This document shows positions 33,251 to 43,634 of a DNA stretch of 64,000 nucleotides, piece by piece. Within the stretch, counting starts at the first letter, position 1. Every line of letters starts with the position of its first letter. This DNA comes from Rhyacophila brunnea (Eukaryota; Arthropoda; Insecta; Trichoptera; Rhyacophilidae). Position numbers and translations under genes: made by a program. The DNA is taken from positions 1,054,001 to 1,118,000 of the forward strand of contig JAGYXB010002070.1 in the NCBI GenBank assembly GCA_022495005.1, in the 5' to 3' direction. Under the pieces are notes generated by a model. It saw nothing but the letters and a program-made list of their open reading frames with translations, did no database searches and had not been told where the DNA came from.

Positions 33251-33497
33251 GTATGTTCCATTTCCATTGTGTTATTGCTACCTTTACTTACTTTATATTC
33301 GTTAATTTAAACACCTCGGAATTGTATGAAATATAAATGGTCGCGTTTTACATAGTGGACTGTAATTAATTAGTGGAATGATTATGATGGTGGATGTGGA
33401 TGCTAAGGGTAGGGAGTTAAACCTAGGATGCCAAGCACTAACCTTTAATAGTGTTCTATTTATGAAGGCCACTTAACAATCTGATATTTGTTTGCAG

Positions 33498-33602
33498 GGA
33501 GTTGATTTTAAAGAGGAGTATGTTGACGACACTAGAAACCAAAGCATTCATGAAGATCCAATACCTGGTTGCTTTTATTCGGCATGCAAACCAGTAAAAG
33601 AG
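33498..33602 (+). CDS. Zinc-finger gene A4, PIPGCFY exon (copy 1)
   Basis: A 105 bp, 35-codon phase-0 exon between TTTGCAG and GTAGGT. It encodes GVDFKEEYVDDTRNQS and HEDPIPGCFYSACKPVKE. FKEE is a SUMO-consensus match. It is followed after only 57 bases by a second exon of the same length, so a local exon duplication is likely. Confidence 0.7.
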
Positions 33603-33659
33603 GTAGGTTTATAATATTCTAAGAAACTTGAACAATTCATGTACGTACTGATATACGAG

Positions 33660-33764
33660 CGGGTTGACTTGAAAAGTGAGATTGTTCTAGAGAATGTACA
33701 CCAAAGCAATTATGAGAACCCTCAACCTAGTTGCTCTTATTCTGAATGCAATCCAGAAAACCAG
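33660..33764 (+). CDS. Zinc-finger gene A4, PQPSCSY exon (copy 2)
   Basis: A 105 bp, 35-codon phase-0 exon ending at a GTATAT donor. It encodes RVDLKSEIVLENVHQSNY and ENPQPSCSYSECNPENQ. LKSE is a SUMO-consensus match. The acceptor (ACGAG) lacks a pyrimidine tract and the intron before it is only 57 bases. It may be skipped, retained with its neighbour or already dead. Confidence 0.5.
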
Positions 33765-34557
33765 GTATATAATCCACTCTTTTCATGTAAAGCAATCTAC
33801 ATTAATCGTATATAACTATGTATTTACGGGTAGGGTTTTAAAGTAGATGCGTATAACTAAAAGTGAAAATATAACGTATTTAGAGACAGCGGCTTCTTAA
33901 AAAATTAAGTAAACGAAAGTACCAATTGCCACTGGATCTCACGATATTTTTGGCTCGGCCGAATATCAAAGCGTTCCAGTGTGTCCAAATGTTTCTGAGT
34001 GAGTGTTCCCTACAAGTTTAAACTGTTTTTGTTCTTTTTTTCTCCTGTAAATTTGTATTGTAATAATTGTATGAGTAATTATTGTAATAATATGTATTAA
34101 TAGTGTATGTTATAAAGCTGAATATGACTCAATTGAGACTTCGGAGCTTAATAAAAAAAGATCCCACAACTGGGTAATATTGGGTGCGAGATAACAAATG
34201 CGTGCCTATGTCCAACTGTTATTTATCGCGCAGATCTTAAACTATTGAATTATGAAAACAATAGAAGCTGAATACTTTTTTCATTAAAACTAATTTATTT
34301 CTATCGAGTGTCTTGACAGTGTAGCCACCGCGTGGCTAGGTACATTTACTTCATAGGTCTTTACTTTCCCCTCAAGTTTGCTGGTAATATGGAATTTGTT
34401 CACTACAGGCTTGGGAACAGCTTGTAACAAAAGAACACCGCTCTTTGGTTATATCCTACCTAAACCGATAGTAGAATGTGCCTCAAAAAATTTTTTTTAA
34501 ACACCAAACTCATTGTTTTTTCCAGTAACTCATTGGTAAATCGGATACTAATTTTTA
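33765..34557 (+). other. A4 intron, no gene seen
   Basis: Its 3' part (34450-34557) is alignable to the reverse complement of A2 intron 13500-13620 (AAACCGATAGTAG and TTTTTTCCAG-like blocks). Paralogous introns are therefore still recognisable. Confidence 0.5.
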
Positions 34558-34661
34558 GGAAGTTGGTTGTAACAAAGAGTATGTTGCTGGTACAAAACCC
34601 TAAAGCAAACATAAGAATCCACAACCCGGCTGCTCTTATTTAGAATGCACAACAGTAAACT
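34558..34661 (+). pseudogene. Decayed PQPGCSY exon of A4
   Basis: Follows the conserved acceptor CGGATACTAATTTTTAG. It reads EVGCNKEYVAGTKP, then a stop, then after a frame change NPQPGCSYLECTTVN, then another stop just before the hAT insertion. It lost function by point changes; the donor region was then hit by the hAT element at 34674. Confidence 0.7.
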
Positions 34662-34673
34662 AATTATCTACAC

Positions 34674-35609
34674 CATGGTTTCCTAAACTATGGGTCGCGA
34701 CCCACCAGTGGTTCGCGAGCGAATATTGAGTGGGCCCTCGCCACTGTATACATGAATTAAAAAAATAGGAAGTGATAAATTTGATATTTTATTCATGAAA
34801 CACTTCAAACTTTTATTCTTGAAAACCACGTGCAGCCTAAGATGAACGTACTGTCTGAAATTTCCAGTAATTTATCACTGTTAATAAATAACTTTGACGA
34901 CTATTGGGGAAGAGATGAAAAAGTTTGATTCGTTGCGTTGGATTTGTAACCCATTTCAAGATGCCTTACCAACTAGTATGTCAACAAAAGCAAGTGAAGA
35001 ACTCATTGATTTATCAGAAGATACGTCACTGAAAAATAGTTTCAATCGTAAACAGTTAACGAAATTCTGGCTCTCAGTTGCTGATAAATTATCCTTGCCT
35101 GTTCGATGAAGCTATGAAAATCCTCCTCCTCTTTACTACCTAATATCTATGTGAGGTCGGATTTTCGGCTTTGGTTAACATTAAAACTAAATACCGAAAT
35201 AAATTGGATATATCAAACTCACTGCGATTAAAAGTAATTAAAGTTGAAGTCGATGCTAAAACTGTAATGAAGAAAGATAAGAAACAAATACATCCTTCTC
35301 ATTGAAATAACTTTGTAAAAAAAACCTTGCAGGTGTAGGTATTTAAGTAATAATTTTTTTTTATTTAAGTTATGTTTCTTATTTCAACAGTCTTTCATTC
35401 ATATTGGTAACACTTATAAAAAATATTTTTTTTATTTCAATTAGAACAAATAAGACAGCATTAACTAGTTCCACGACTCGCTACTAGGGAATCTGAGCAT
35501 TACCAATTATATGTATGCCCTCTTTTCTCTAAGACATCTAAGAGATGGGTCCCAAGATTGGAAATTTTTGTTAGATGGGTCGGAGCCCCGTCAACTTTGG
35601 GAACCACTG
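34674..35609 (+). mobile_element. hAT transposon, internally deleted, with perfect 8 bp target duplication
   Basis: The left end CATGGTTTCCTAAACTATGG and the reverse complement of the right end (CAGTGGTTCCCAAAGTTGAC) are hAT-type TIRs. The flanks are ATCTACAC on both sides (34666-34673 and 35610-35617), an exact 8 bp duplication. The element is 936 bp. It is inserted at the former donor site of a decayed A4 exon. The intron homology to A2 (AATATTTTATA-type) resumes after it. Confidence 0.93.
34880..35305 (+). pseudogene. hAT transposase C-terminal fragment
   Basis: The C-terminus of a ZBED5/FAM200-like hAT transposase including the dimerisation region. From 34894 it reads EEMKKFDSLRWICNPFQDA, then LIDLSEDTSLKNSFNRKQLT and KFWLSVADKLSLPVR. 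After a stop and frameshift come KILLLFTT, YLCEVGFSALVNIKTKYRNK and LDISNSLRLKVIKVEVDAK, ending at a stop at 35303-35305. The catalytic N-terminal two thirds are absent, so this is a non-autonomous remnant. Confidence 0.85.
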
Positions 35610-35979
35610 ATCTACACAATATTTTATAAATTTTAAATAATATTATACCAAGTTAGTTTGACTTGCACTTAGGAAAAGGTAGTAGTCTGCTTTGTACTAA
35701 TAAATATGTATATCGTCAGCGCGAATATGTTTACCTAGGATAAGGATTCCTTGATAAACGTTGATGGGAGAGTGATGTTTTATTATAAAACCTCATAAAG
35801 TCGAGTGAATACATAATACAGCCCGATTCCGCTATCTATAAGGACTATCTTTAGGTCTTACGGGTACATCCATGTGTGTCAAGATTTCTCCATAATTTTA
35901 AAGTGTGTGATTTTTTTTTATATTCTCTGTTATAAATATGTCGTGTACTTTTAAGTTAATGCGAATTTCATTCTTTTAG

Positions 35980-36875
35980 TTGATTTCCGCAACCACAGCC
36001 GTGACCTATTCCGGTAGTCTCGGATTGTCAGAGAGCGAAGTACAAGAGCCATACGATGAAATACAGATTGACAATCAAGACATTAAAAAAGAATTGGGGG
36101 TGTATGAAACGATTTCTAATGTAGTCAGTGGCACTCATCGAAAACTGTCATGTATAACATCCGGTCTGATAAAAAGGCACAAAAGGACTCATTCTGCTGA
36201 AAAACCATTTAAATGTGATCAATGTGATTTCTCCTGTATAACATCTATTGTGTTGAAATTACATAAAATGAGACATTATAGTGAAAATCCATCAATGTTA
36301 TTTCTCTTGTATACAATCGGATGCGATGAAAATACACAAAATGACTCATTCTAGTGACAAGCCATTTAAATGTAACAAAAGTAGTTACTCCTGTATACAA
36401 TCCCGTACGATGAAAATACACAAAATGACCCATTCTGGTGAAAAGCCATTTAACTGTGACCAGTGTAATTACTCTTGTATAAGATCTTTTGATAATATGA
36501 AAATACACAAAATGACTCATTCTGGTGAAAAGCCATTTAACTGTGACCATTGCAAATACTCTTGTAAAACGTATAGTAAGTTTAAATTACATAAAATGAC
36601 TCATTCTGGTGTAAAACCTTTTAATTGTGACCAGTGTGATTACTCTTGTAGAACATCTAGTCAGTTGAAATTACATAAAATGAGACATTCTGGTGAAAAG
36701 CCACTTAAATGTGACAATTGTGAATACTCTTGTATACAATCAAGTAGGATGAAAATACACAAAATGACTCATTCTGCTGAAGACATTCAAATGTGACCAA
36801 TATCATTACTGTTGTAGAACATCCGATAAACTAAAAAGACACGAAATGACTCATGTTCGTCATAATATAAAGTGA
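35980..36875 (+). pseudogene. Zinc-finger gene A4, 3' exon (two frameshifts)
   Basis: Starts after a CTTTTAG acceptor with LISATTAVTYSGSLGLSE, EVQEPYDEIQID and DIKKELGV. The atypical finger of A1/A3 is deleted; the frame joins directly to a half finger (KLSCITSGLIKRH). After one full finger, about 10 bases are missing at about 36290: CCATTTAAATGTGATCAATG in the paralogues, CCATCAATG here. The frame stops at about 36354. Seven more finger units are open in the next frame (36281-36796), one of which has the second zinc Cys replaced by Ser (CNKSSYSC) and one an extra residue (RSFDNMKIH). A further small deletion at 36780 shifts the last finger (CDQYHYCCRTSDKLKRH), which ends at a stop at 36873-36875. 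Confidence 0.82.
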
Positions 36876-37944
36876 TTATATTGAATGTTACTATGCAATA
36901 TGTGAACAATGTCTTACCAACACAATTCACAAATAATTTCACGCTCACCTCTTTCAATCATTTTATTAATCTTTTTCATAAGTTATAAGTCATTGATTAA
37001 GACATTATATTATTTAATGGCGTTAGCAACAAATATAGAGCTAATAAAAAAATGTAGTGCATTAATTGTAGGAATATAAACTTACTTATCAATGCTTGGG
37101 AAATTATCCAGCATTATTTTTTAATAATAATATGATGTTTCCATCAAATGAGTTATCGATCATTTATCATCGTGTGACCAAAAGCACATTTAAAAAAACA
37201 TTGTGACACTTCGTAATATTTTGTTTTATTTGTATGGCCCCACTGTTGTGACATTATATTATCCGATTGTCACGTCATAATAATGAATGTTCGTTTTTTT
37301 TAGTAGTATCGGATGCCTTGGATTGTTCTCCTTGTATTTTCATATTGATAAATATTTGGATCGTTAAATTATGGAAAACGATTCGTGTGGTGCGTGGCGT
37401 TACATAAAACATGGACATTATTTATACATAAACACAGGTTAATGACTTGCCTGTTAATCAAAAATTATTAGAATTGTCACTACACCTACGAAATAGTTTT
37501 TAATTTCCCAGAACTGAATTTATGTAACAATACCAGTCATTGCAATTGATAGACTGAAAGTTTTTATTACTTGCAAGTAATAACAATGACTCGATATTAT
37601 CATGTTCGCATTCTGAATTATTATAAACAGTTAATTTAGCAAGAAAGATTATTCTGTTATTATGAAATTATCTTCGAGGCGGTTTTACTCATCCGTTGAC
37701 AAATGATTTGTAACTGATATTAAAAGAAATACCTAATAACTAGGTTTCTTACAAAGTAACATAGGTTCTTAGGTACTTAAACAAACTATGATGCTAACTT
37801 AAATATACACTCTGCTTGAAGATACATGAAGTACCCATATATACACAAATTAGTTACATATTGACTCTTTTATAATAATTATTAATATTGTATTTTTATA
37901 TTTAATATTTCTACTATTCTGTGTATGCATATATTTACTATCTT
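36876..37944. other. Intergenic, no gene seen
   Basis: AT-rich sequence downstream of A4. No open frame with a motif and no clear repeat termini. Confidence 0.5.
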
Positions 37945-38290
37945 TCTCGGCTTGATTACTGACCGACAACAAGAAATCGGCGATAATAGGACGTCGCTGT
38001 AATCGATAGAAGACTTATCAGTGACGTACCTGTCATGGCGACAACGCGTCCTAGAGACGTGTTTCAACAATGTTACGGCTCTCTTTTTAGATGCGACTCT
38101 CTTTATTCTTAGCAATAAACCAAAAGTTAACAATATAATAATAGTTATAACATCACTGTGGCGAAAAATGATATGATAAATTTGGGGGCGCCTCTTGAAT
38201 TTGAAAACGGAAGTGCTATTAGCTTTATTGGTAGGTAGGGATTGTTAGTTCATAGTTTTAACTTTTAACACGTGGACAAGATGTTCTCGT
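37945..38290. repeat. Dispersed repeat R1, copy 2
   Basis: Same orientation and block order as 14870-15240: GACGTACCTGTCATGGCGAC, ACGGCTCTCTTTTTAGATG, AATAAACCAAAAGTTAAC, AAATTTGGGGGCGCCTC and ATTGTTAGTTCATAGTTTTA. About 75-80 percent identical by eye, with indels. Confidence 0.65.
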
Positions 38291-38845
38291 TCGACATTAT
38301 AATATCATTTATATATTATTATGAATACTTTGATGGTATTTTACCAATTTATTTCCCAAACAATAATTTCAGATAATTTATTTTTGTGTTTGTACGTACA
38401 TATTTTTTGTAATACTTTCTTAAAGATTGATATCGGAAAATACACAATGTTCTGAAAAATAGGCATACAATTATGTATGTTTTTTGCTTTAATAATAAAA
38501 TGAGACAAACATGCAAAACTTTTTCTTTTAAATAATATATAAGTAATATAGTACCTAGCGTTTATTTTTCCACAATAATTTTAATACTCACAATCTTATT
38601 TCATTGAATCACTTTAGTGCGACCCACGTGCTGTAACATAATATTTATGTTTGAATTGAGTTATCTAGGAACTGTAGTCATTTAGGTCAAGGTATGTGAT
38701 TCATCATCATGCATTCACGTTTTGGCATCGATATAATCTTTATTTTTCCTATCAAAATCCAAGTTAAATACTTCTCGGTTTGGTTCAATCAATACATATT
38801 CCAAGTAGGTAACTACTAATGAAATAATGTATACTAACTAATGAA

Positions 38846-38905
38846 AGTACTGAAACAATCACAAACACCCAGGGTTTGAGAAAATCACATGATATAAGTA
38901 TCATT
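38846..38905 (-). mobile_element. SINE S1 body fragment
   Basis: Minus strand reads CATGTGATTTTCTCAAACCC then TGGGTGTTTGTGATTG, the conserved body of the SINE copies at 47810, 50545 and 10190. The tRNA-like head is not present. Confidence 0.65.
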
Positions 38906-38914
38906 ATATTGTGC

Positions 38915-39365
38915 TTATAGAGTTCTACACGTGTATTTATTTTTACTTTCTATTTTTCATTTTAATAGTCGTAAATTCTAGCGCTTCACATTTTAAAGTG
39001 ATTTCAGGCGGAAATAATTTTCGACTCTATATCAAGGTCTATTATCACTGCGCTAAGATATTTAATGAATTCTCACAGCGTAACTCTCGATTTCTAGTAT
39101 TACAGTTTTTACATTAAATTTTTCTTTATATTATTAACATGTTTAACATTCACATATTGTTCATCCTCAACTACTGAGTGATTATTCTTACATATTGCTT
39201 CTTTATGGCCTTTCGGCCGACTTTATTTCTCCTTCATCCATAGCTCAATCTGAGAAGTTGTTTAGACTTGTCAGTGAGAACTATGGGACTTATGTACAAT
39301 TTATTTCTGCTTTCTCGTGAGGTTGTCGTACTATTATTTATTGGCAGAATTGACTATAAGGCTAA
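38915..39365. repeat. Dispersed repeat R2, copy 2
   Basis: The uninterrupted counterpart of 18055-18790. It reads through the site where the other copy carries a LINE and so confirms that insertion's boundaries (TCTAGCGCTTCACATTTTAA here, CTAGCAATTTACATTTCAAA there). Confidence 0.7.
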
Positions 39366-39377
39366 ATTTGTATAGTT

Positions 39378-39552
39378 ATGTCGGCAAACTATACTCTTTT
39401 TAAACACCAACTAAAGGTGGCGTTTTGGTTTGTGTCACTCGGCATAGAAGAATCTCTGACTTGTCCATGTGGTGAATTAAAGGACACCTTTCACATCCTC
39501 TTGTGGTTAATGTTGATTGAGAGCAAAAAGTTTTTGAAAATCGGTCTTACCC
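39378..39552 (+). mobile_element. LINE C-terminal (Cys-His) fragment
   Basis: Encodes YTLFKHQLKVAFW then GIEESLTCPCGELKDTFHIL. The CPCGE-x-x-D-x-x-H-I-L pattern is the Cys-His motif near the C-terminus of many non-LTR retrotransposon ORF2 proteins. The fragment is cut off by the Harbinger that begins at 39556. Confidence 0.6.
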
Positions 39553-39899
39553 TAATGGTTCAAATACACTATATGACGATCGGTCACATATATGTCGAAA
39601 AACCCGTTTCTTATGTTGGCGTCCTGTGTCATAGAGTGTAAAAAGACGATGTCATGACTGTCACATATATGTCAAACGATCTATGACGGCCTTCTATGTC
39701 ATAGATTTTCGGCTCAGTGTAAACACCTCGGTAATTTTGTGTGACACTAGTTTATGTCTGTGACATCTATGCCGAACATGTTGTCATATATTATTGTTTA
39801 TGGGTCATAGATCGCGCGGGAAGTGTTTTTCTGTCTTTGATTTCAAACGCCATCTTGACAGTCTTGACTACTATACAACGAAACAATACCTAGTAAAAA

Positions 39900-40274
39900 A
39901 TGGACAAAAGAACTCGCAAAATTGTGTTAGAGTGGACGGATGAAGTAATTATTAATTTAATCGGATTGGTGGAAGGTAATCCACTATTGTGGGACTGTAC
40001 ACTGACCGATTATAAAAACAGGGTGAAACGAAATGCTGCTTGGGTCCAAATCGTACAAGATTTGGGCCTTGAAAGCGGTTCTCAGTACTCGGTGGATGAT
40101 GCCACGCGTAAATGGCAGAGTTTGCGGTGCCAGTATAAAGACTATAAAAATAAGGAAAAGGCGACAAAGTGTGGCCAAGGGACCATCGACAGGTACCACG
40201 TTAGATGGAAGTTTTTCGGCCTCCTCAAGTTCCTTGACTGCGACTCGATAGCTGTCGCCACTACTTCAAATTTA
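39900..40274 (+). CDS. Harbinger MADF-BESS protein, exon 1
   Basis: The DNA-binding accessory protein typical of PIF/Harbinger elements. Residues about 10-105 form a MADF domain (a Myb/SANT-related trihelix). WTDEVIINLIGLVEGNPLLW is the first helix and its linker, AAWVQIVQDLG the second, and TRKWQSLRCQYKDYKNKE the third. The exon has 125 codons and ends in phase 0 at a GTAAGT donor (40275). It joins 43027-43338 across a 2.75 kb intron. Total 228 residues. Together with the DDE protein it is expected to bind the element's ends and support transposition. No frame damage seen. Confidence 0.85.
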
Positions 40275-40565
40275 GTAAGTATCGCAACGATTTTTATTAG
40301 ACATTCCACATCGAGTTAAGTGTTTCTCTAGCGGCTAGCTATTCCAATTCAGATAACGAGCTCTCTTTGCAAAGTATTTATAGTATATTATTATTCTATG
40401 AAATGTATAAAGGTACCTAGGTACCTATCCACACAAGTGTAGGTAGCCTTGAGGTACGTTCCTACCTGAAACTTGGTATTATATTAGGCAGATGCTCTGA
40501 AATTAAACACAATATCCTATGATCATTCAGTGTCAGTTCTCTTTTCAATTGATGACTTGTTTAGG

Positions 40566-41057
40566 CTATTGAGCTAGGTAAAGATACTCTATTCCATATC
40601 GTTGTGATCTCAATTCTTGATTCCTGATGTTTTTTTCGTGTAGTAACAATTTTATTTCTTCTAAACATGAAGCAAAGCGTGTCAGTACGTTACCTCTGGA
40701 AAGCCAGCGAACTTCATTGTGCAGAAGTAAATCTAGGTACTCGCTATCCACTTCCAAGTCCCGGAGTACCTTAAATTGGTGATGATAGAGGGGTTTGGCC
40801 AAAATGCTGTTAGTTACTTTGATAATGAAATTCATTACTGTAACCATTTCTTCGGGAAATGTTTGGGTGCAAAGCGCTTCTCGATGTAAAAATGAGTAGA
40901 GTAAAGAGTGATAGAGTATGCTGTACGTCTAAGTTTGTCTGGCGGCTCTATTTCATAAACTCATAAGTTATAAGGCTGCTTGAGATAAGGTGAAATTGGA
41001 GTTTACGTCTGAATAGCCGTAAGCGTCTATGCAAAGAGCCGCTTATTCCGACCCCTG
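40566..41057 (-). mobile_element. hAT transposase fragment nested in the Harbinger
   Basis: The minus strand (40847-40566) encodes a segment of a ZBED/SCAND3-like hAT transposase: FKVLRDLEVDSEYLDLLLHN then EVRWLSRGNVLTRF, with the WLSRG motif typical of the family. Upstream, the terminus CAGGGGTCGGAATAAGCGGC ends at 41057, outside which GTCTAGGC (41058-41065) resembles GTTTAGGC at 40559-40566. That is a possible 8 bp target duplication with one mismatch. The other TIR is missing. It interrupts the MADF gene's intron. Confidence 0.75.
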
Positions 41058-41624
41058 GTCTAGGCTATGCCAATGTAAATCTGCTGGAAAATAATTTGTT
41101 TGAATTTAATAACATTTCATGTTCTATCAAACCTACATTTTGTACGAAGTCAGAACCTTTGTATGAATAACGTTGGTATTCAATAATAGGTCGTAATAAT
41201 AATTTTATTCATATTATGGAAATCACCGGTGAGTCCACTGAGCATATTATCTATGCTCCTTTTAGATGTTTATGCATGGTCTACATCTACAAATTACAAT
41301 ACAGTAAACTTCCATTCCAGCACCAAAAATTTACATGTCGAATTGATGGGCAGTAGTTGGTTTAATTTTTGTCCACTCTACGGTACAAAAACATTTTTAA
41401 ATAGGTTGTTTGAAAAAAAAAAACTCTTATTTTGTTAAATAAATATTTGAACTCAATAAATTCTACAGCTCTCTTCCTCTACTGTTGACAAAGCATGTTA
41501 TAGGTATTATGTGATGGATGTAGACAACAATAAAACTGCATTATGTTTATGTTAATTCAATCCTTTTTGATTTTATTTTTGAAATTATACATAAATATAC
41601 CTATTAATATAATAACTTAAACAT

Positions 41625-42140
41625 ATTAAGTATTTGAGTAAAATTTACTTTGCCAACAAAAATATTGTGTAAAAGAAAAATATACACTCATGTTATAAAG
41701 ATAATATAACTACATTTGGAGCATTAAAACATTAATATATTTAAAAAACGAAAGACAAATTTACTTTTCCTAAAAAAATATTAAGAGAAATTATACCCAC
41801 TCACCTTTGTTAAAAATATATATATTTGGAGCACTAAAACATGATATATTAAAAAAAATATTTAACAATGTTACTTTGCCAAGAAAAAGACAAATTATAC
41901 TCACATGTTATAAAATATACATTTAGAGCACTAAAACATAATATATTTTAAAAATAATAAATTTACTTTGCAAACAAAAATATTAAGTAAAAGAAAAATT
42001 ATATTCATATGCTTAATATAAAAAAACATACATTTGGAGCACATAGATATTATATATTTAAAAAATAAACTACATACCTACATAATAGGTTAAAAATATA
42101 TCTTACATGTTATAAAAATTCACATAAATTTTGAGTGCTA
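41625..42140. repeat. AT-rich minisatellite inside the Harbinger
   Basis: About five imperfect units, roughly 80-120 bases apart. Each has TTTACTTTGCCAACAAAAAT, a TTATACTCACATGTTATAAA-like part, and CATTTGGAGCACTAAAACAT. It sits between the MADF intron's hAT and the 3' end of the transposase. Confidence 0.75.
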
Positions 42141-42266
42141 ACACATAATAATGGTATTAAGTATATCCTTCGAGTAATTAAGCATAATTATATTGCCATG
42201 GCACTTCTCCATCAGTCACAAAATAATTTTTCAAAATTTCTCTCACTTCAGCGCCACTGCAACGGA

Positions 42267-42979
42267 TTATAATGGGAAAAATTGACTGCCATCTTCAGTC
42301 GCAACGTTTCGCCAATTCCCATCCACAATAGTTCCGTCGCAGTTATCAACATCTAAGTCCCCATTTGCCAGATAAAGGCGTTGGGAATTTGATGTCATTA
42401 TAAAATTGTGCAGTGCACATGTGGCTAGTACAATTTTTTTGGTTTTTTCTGCTGTTAAAGAAATCGGCTTTCTAAAAACACGAAATCTCGCCGACAGAAT
42501 CCCAAACGCATTTTCAACTATACGCCGAGCTCTTGACAAACGATAGTTGAAAATGCGCTCCAGACCATGTGCATTTCTGTGGGAGAATGGCTTCATAATG
42601 TTTTCTTTCAATGAGAATGCATCATCTGCAACCATTACATAAGGCACCGGTGTAATACCATTTTGTAATGGTCGTGCACCCGGTATCTTTATTGAGTTGG
42701 TTTGTAATGCTGCAGCTAATGTGGAATCATTAAAAACACCCCCATCTGATGCCCGACCGTTACAACCGACATCAATATATGTAAATTTATAATTGGCGTC
42801 AACCATCGCCATTAAAATAATGCTGTGCGTGCCCTTATAATTGTAATATAGACTGCCACTTTTTGGTGTGCGGTGAGCACAACATGCTTTCCGTCGATCG
42901 CGCCTATGCAGTGGGGAAAATTCCACTGCTTTTCAAAATCATTGGCATGCTGTAACCACTCATCTTCAGTATTAGGTAC
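42267..42979 (-). pseudogene. Harbinger DDE transposase, exon 3 (frameshifted)
   Basis: The catalytic exon of the PIF/Harbinger nuclease (DDE_Tnp_4 family). It starts after a TTTTGCAG acceptor with VPNTEDEWLQHANDFEKQW and FPHCIGAIDGKHVVLT, whose Asp is the first catalytic residue. At about 42862-42871 one base is missing (GCACACCAAAAAGTGGC). The frame must shift to give KSGSLYYNYKGTHSIILMAM, VMVADDAFSLKENIMKPF (second Asp) and RIVENAFGILSARFRVF (Glu). It ends at TAA 42267-42269. All three catalytic residues are present, so a single indel separates this from an intact nuclease. Confidence 0.85.
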
Positions 42980-43026
42980 CTGCAAAAGAAAATAATTTTC
43001 TTACATTTATTTGTTTTATTTTTCAG

Positions 43027-43338
43027 CCATCGAGTACGGACTCATTCATCGACGAATCGTGTACGTCGACACCGGTCTCCTCAGCTCGGGGAAAAAAAAG
43101 ATCGGGTACAGATTTCGACAGAGAAGCCATTCTAAAACAGGCCATCGACGTGATGCAAAAGCCACGGGATGATAACCAAATATTTTTTGATTATATGGCG
43201 ATGCTGGCGAGGACGAAGCTTAGGCCGCATCTCTTGATTGAGTGTCATGAAAAGGTACAAAACGTGTTATCGGAAATGATGATTAAAAACCAGGCTGAAG
43301 CAGTAAATACTGATGACGTATTTGATCTATCGGATTGA
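43027..43338 (+). CDS. Harbinger MADF-BESS protein, exon 2
   Basis: Follows a TTTTTCAG acceptor and continues the frame of 39900-40274. It encodes PSSTDSFIDESCTST, a basic stretch (ARGKKRSG) that may serve as a nuclear localisation signal, and then a BESS-type helix. That helix is DNQIFFDYMAMLARTKLRPH followed by LLIECHEKVQNVLSEM, known in this family to mediate protein contacts. Stop at 43336-43338. The convergent transposase exon 3 ends about 50 bases before this exon begins, on the other strand. Confidence 0.8.
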   Translation, partial: PSSTDSFIDESCTSTPVSSARGKKRSGTDFDREAILKQAIDVMQKPRDDNQIFFDYMAMLARTKLRPHLLIECHEKVQNVLSEMMIKNQAEAVNTDDVFDLSD

Positions 43339-43634
43339 TTCAAATTCTATTTTTTTACTATTATCCGATTAATTACACTTGTACATTGTGTATGTTATGT
43401 TCATATCGTTGTGATTACTATAAGTTATAAATATAATGTGATGTGTTTTCTAATAATCCATGTCTCTCCAGTGAATTAAAAGATTTCAGATCCCGATTAG
43501 TCTTTTAGGTGTAAAGCAGTATGCATCAGCCATAAATTTCATTTATAGTCCATGTTCTTCTTCTTATTTTAAACAGTGTAATAAAATTGTATTCTCTAAA
43601 ATTATAATATTGTTTAATTTACCTTTAAATAATC

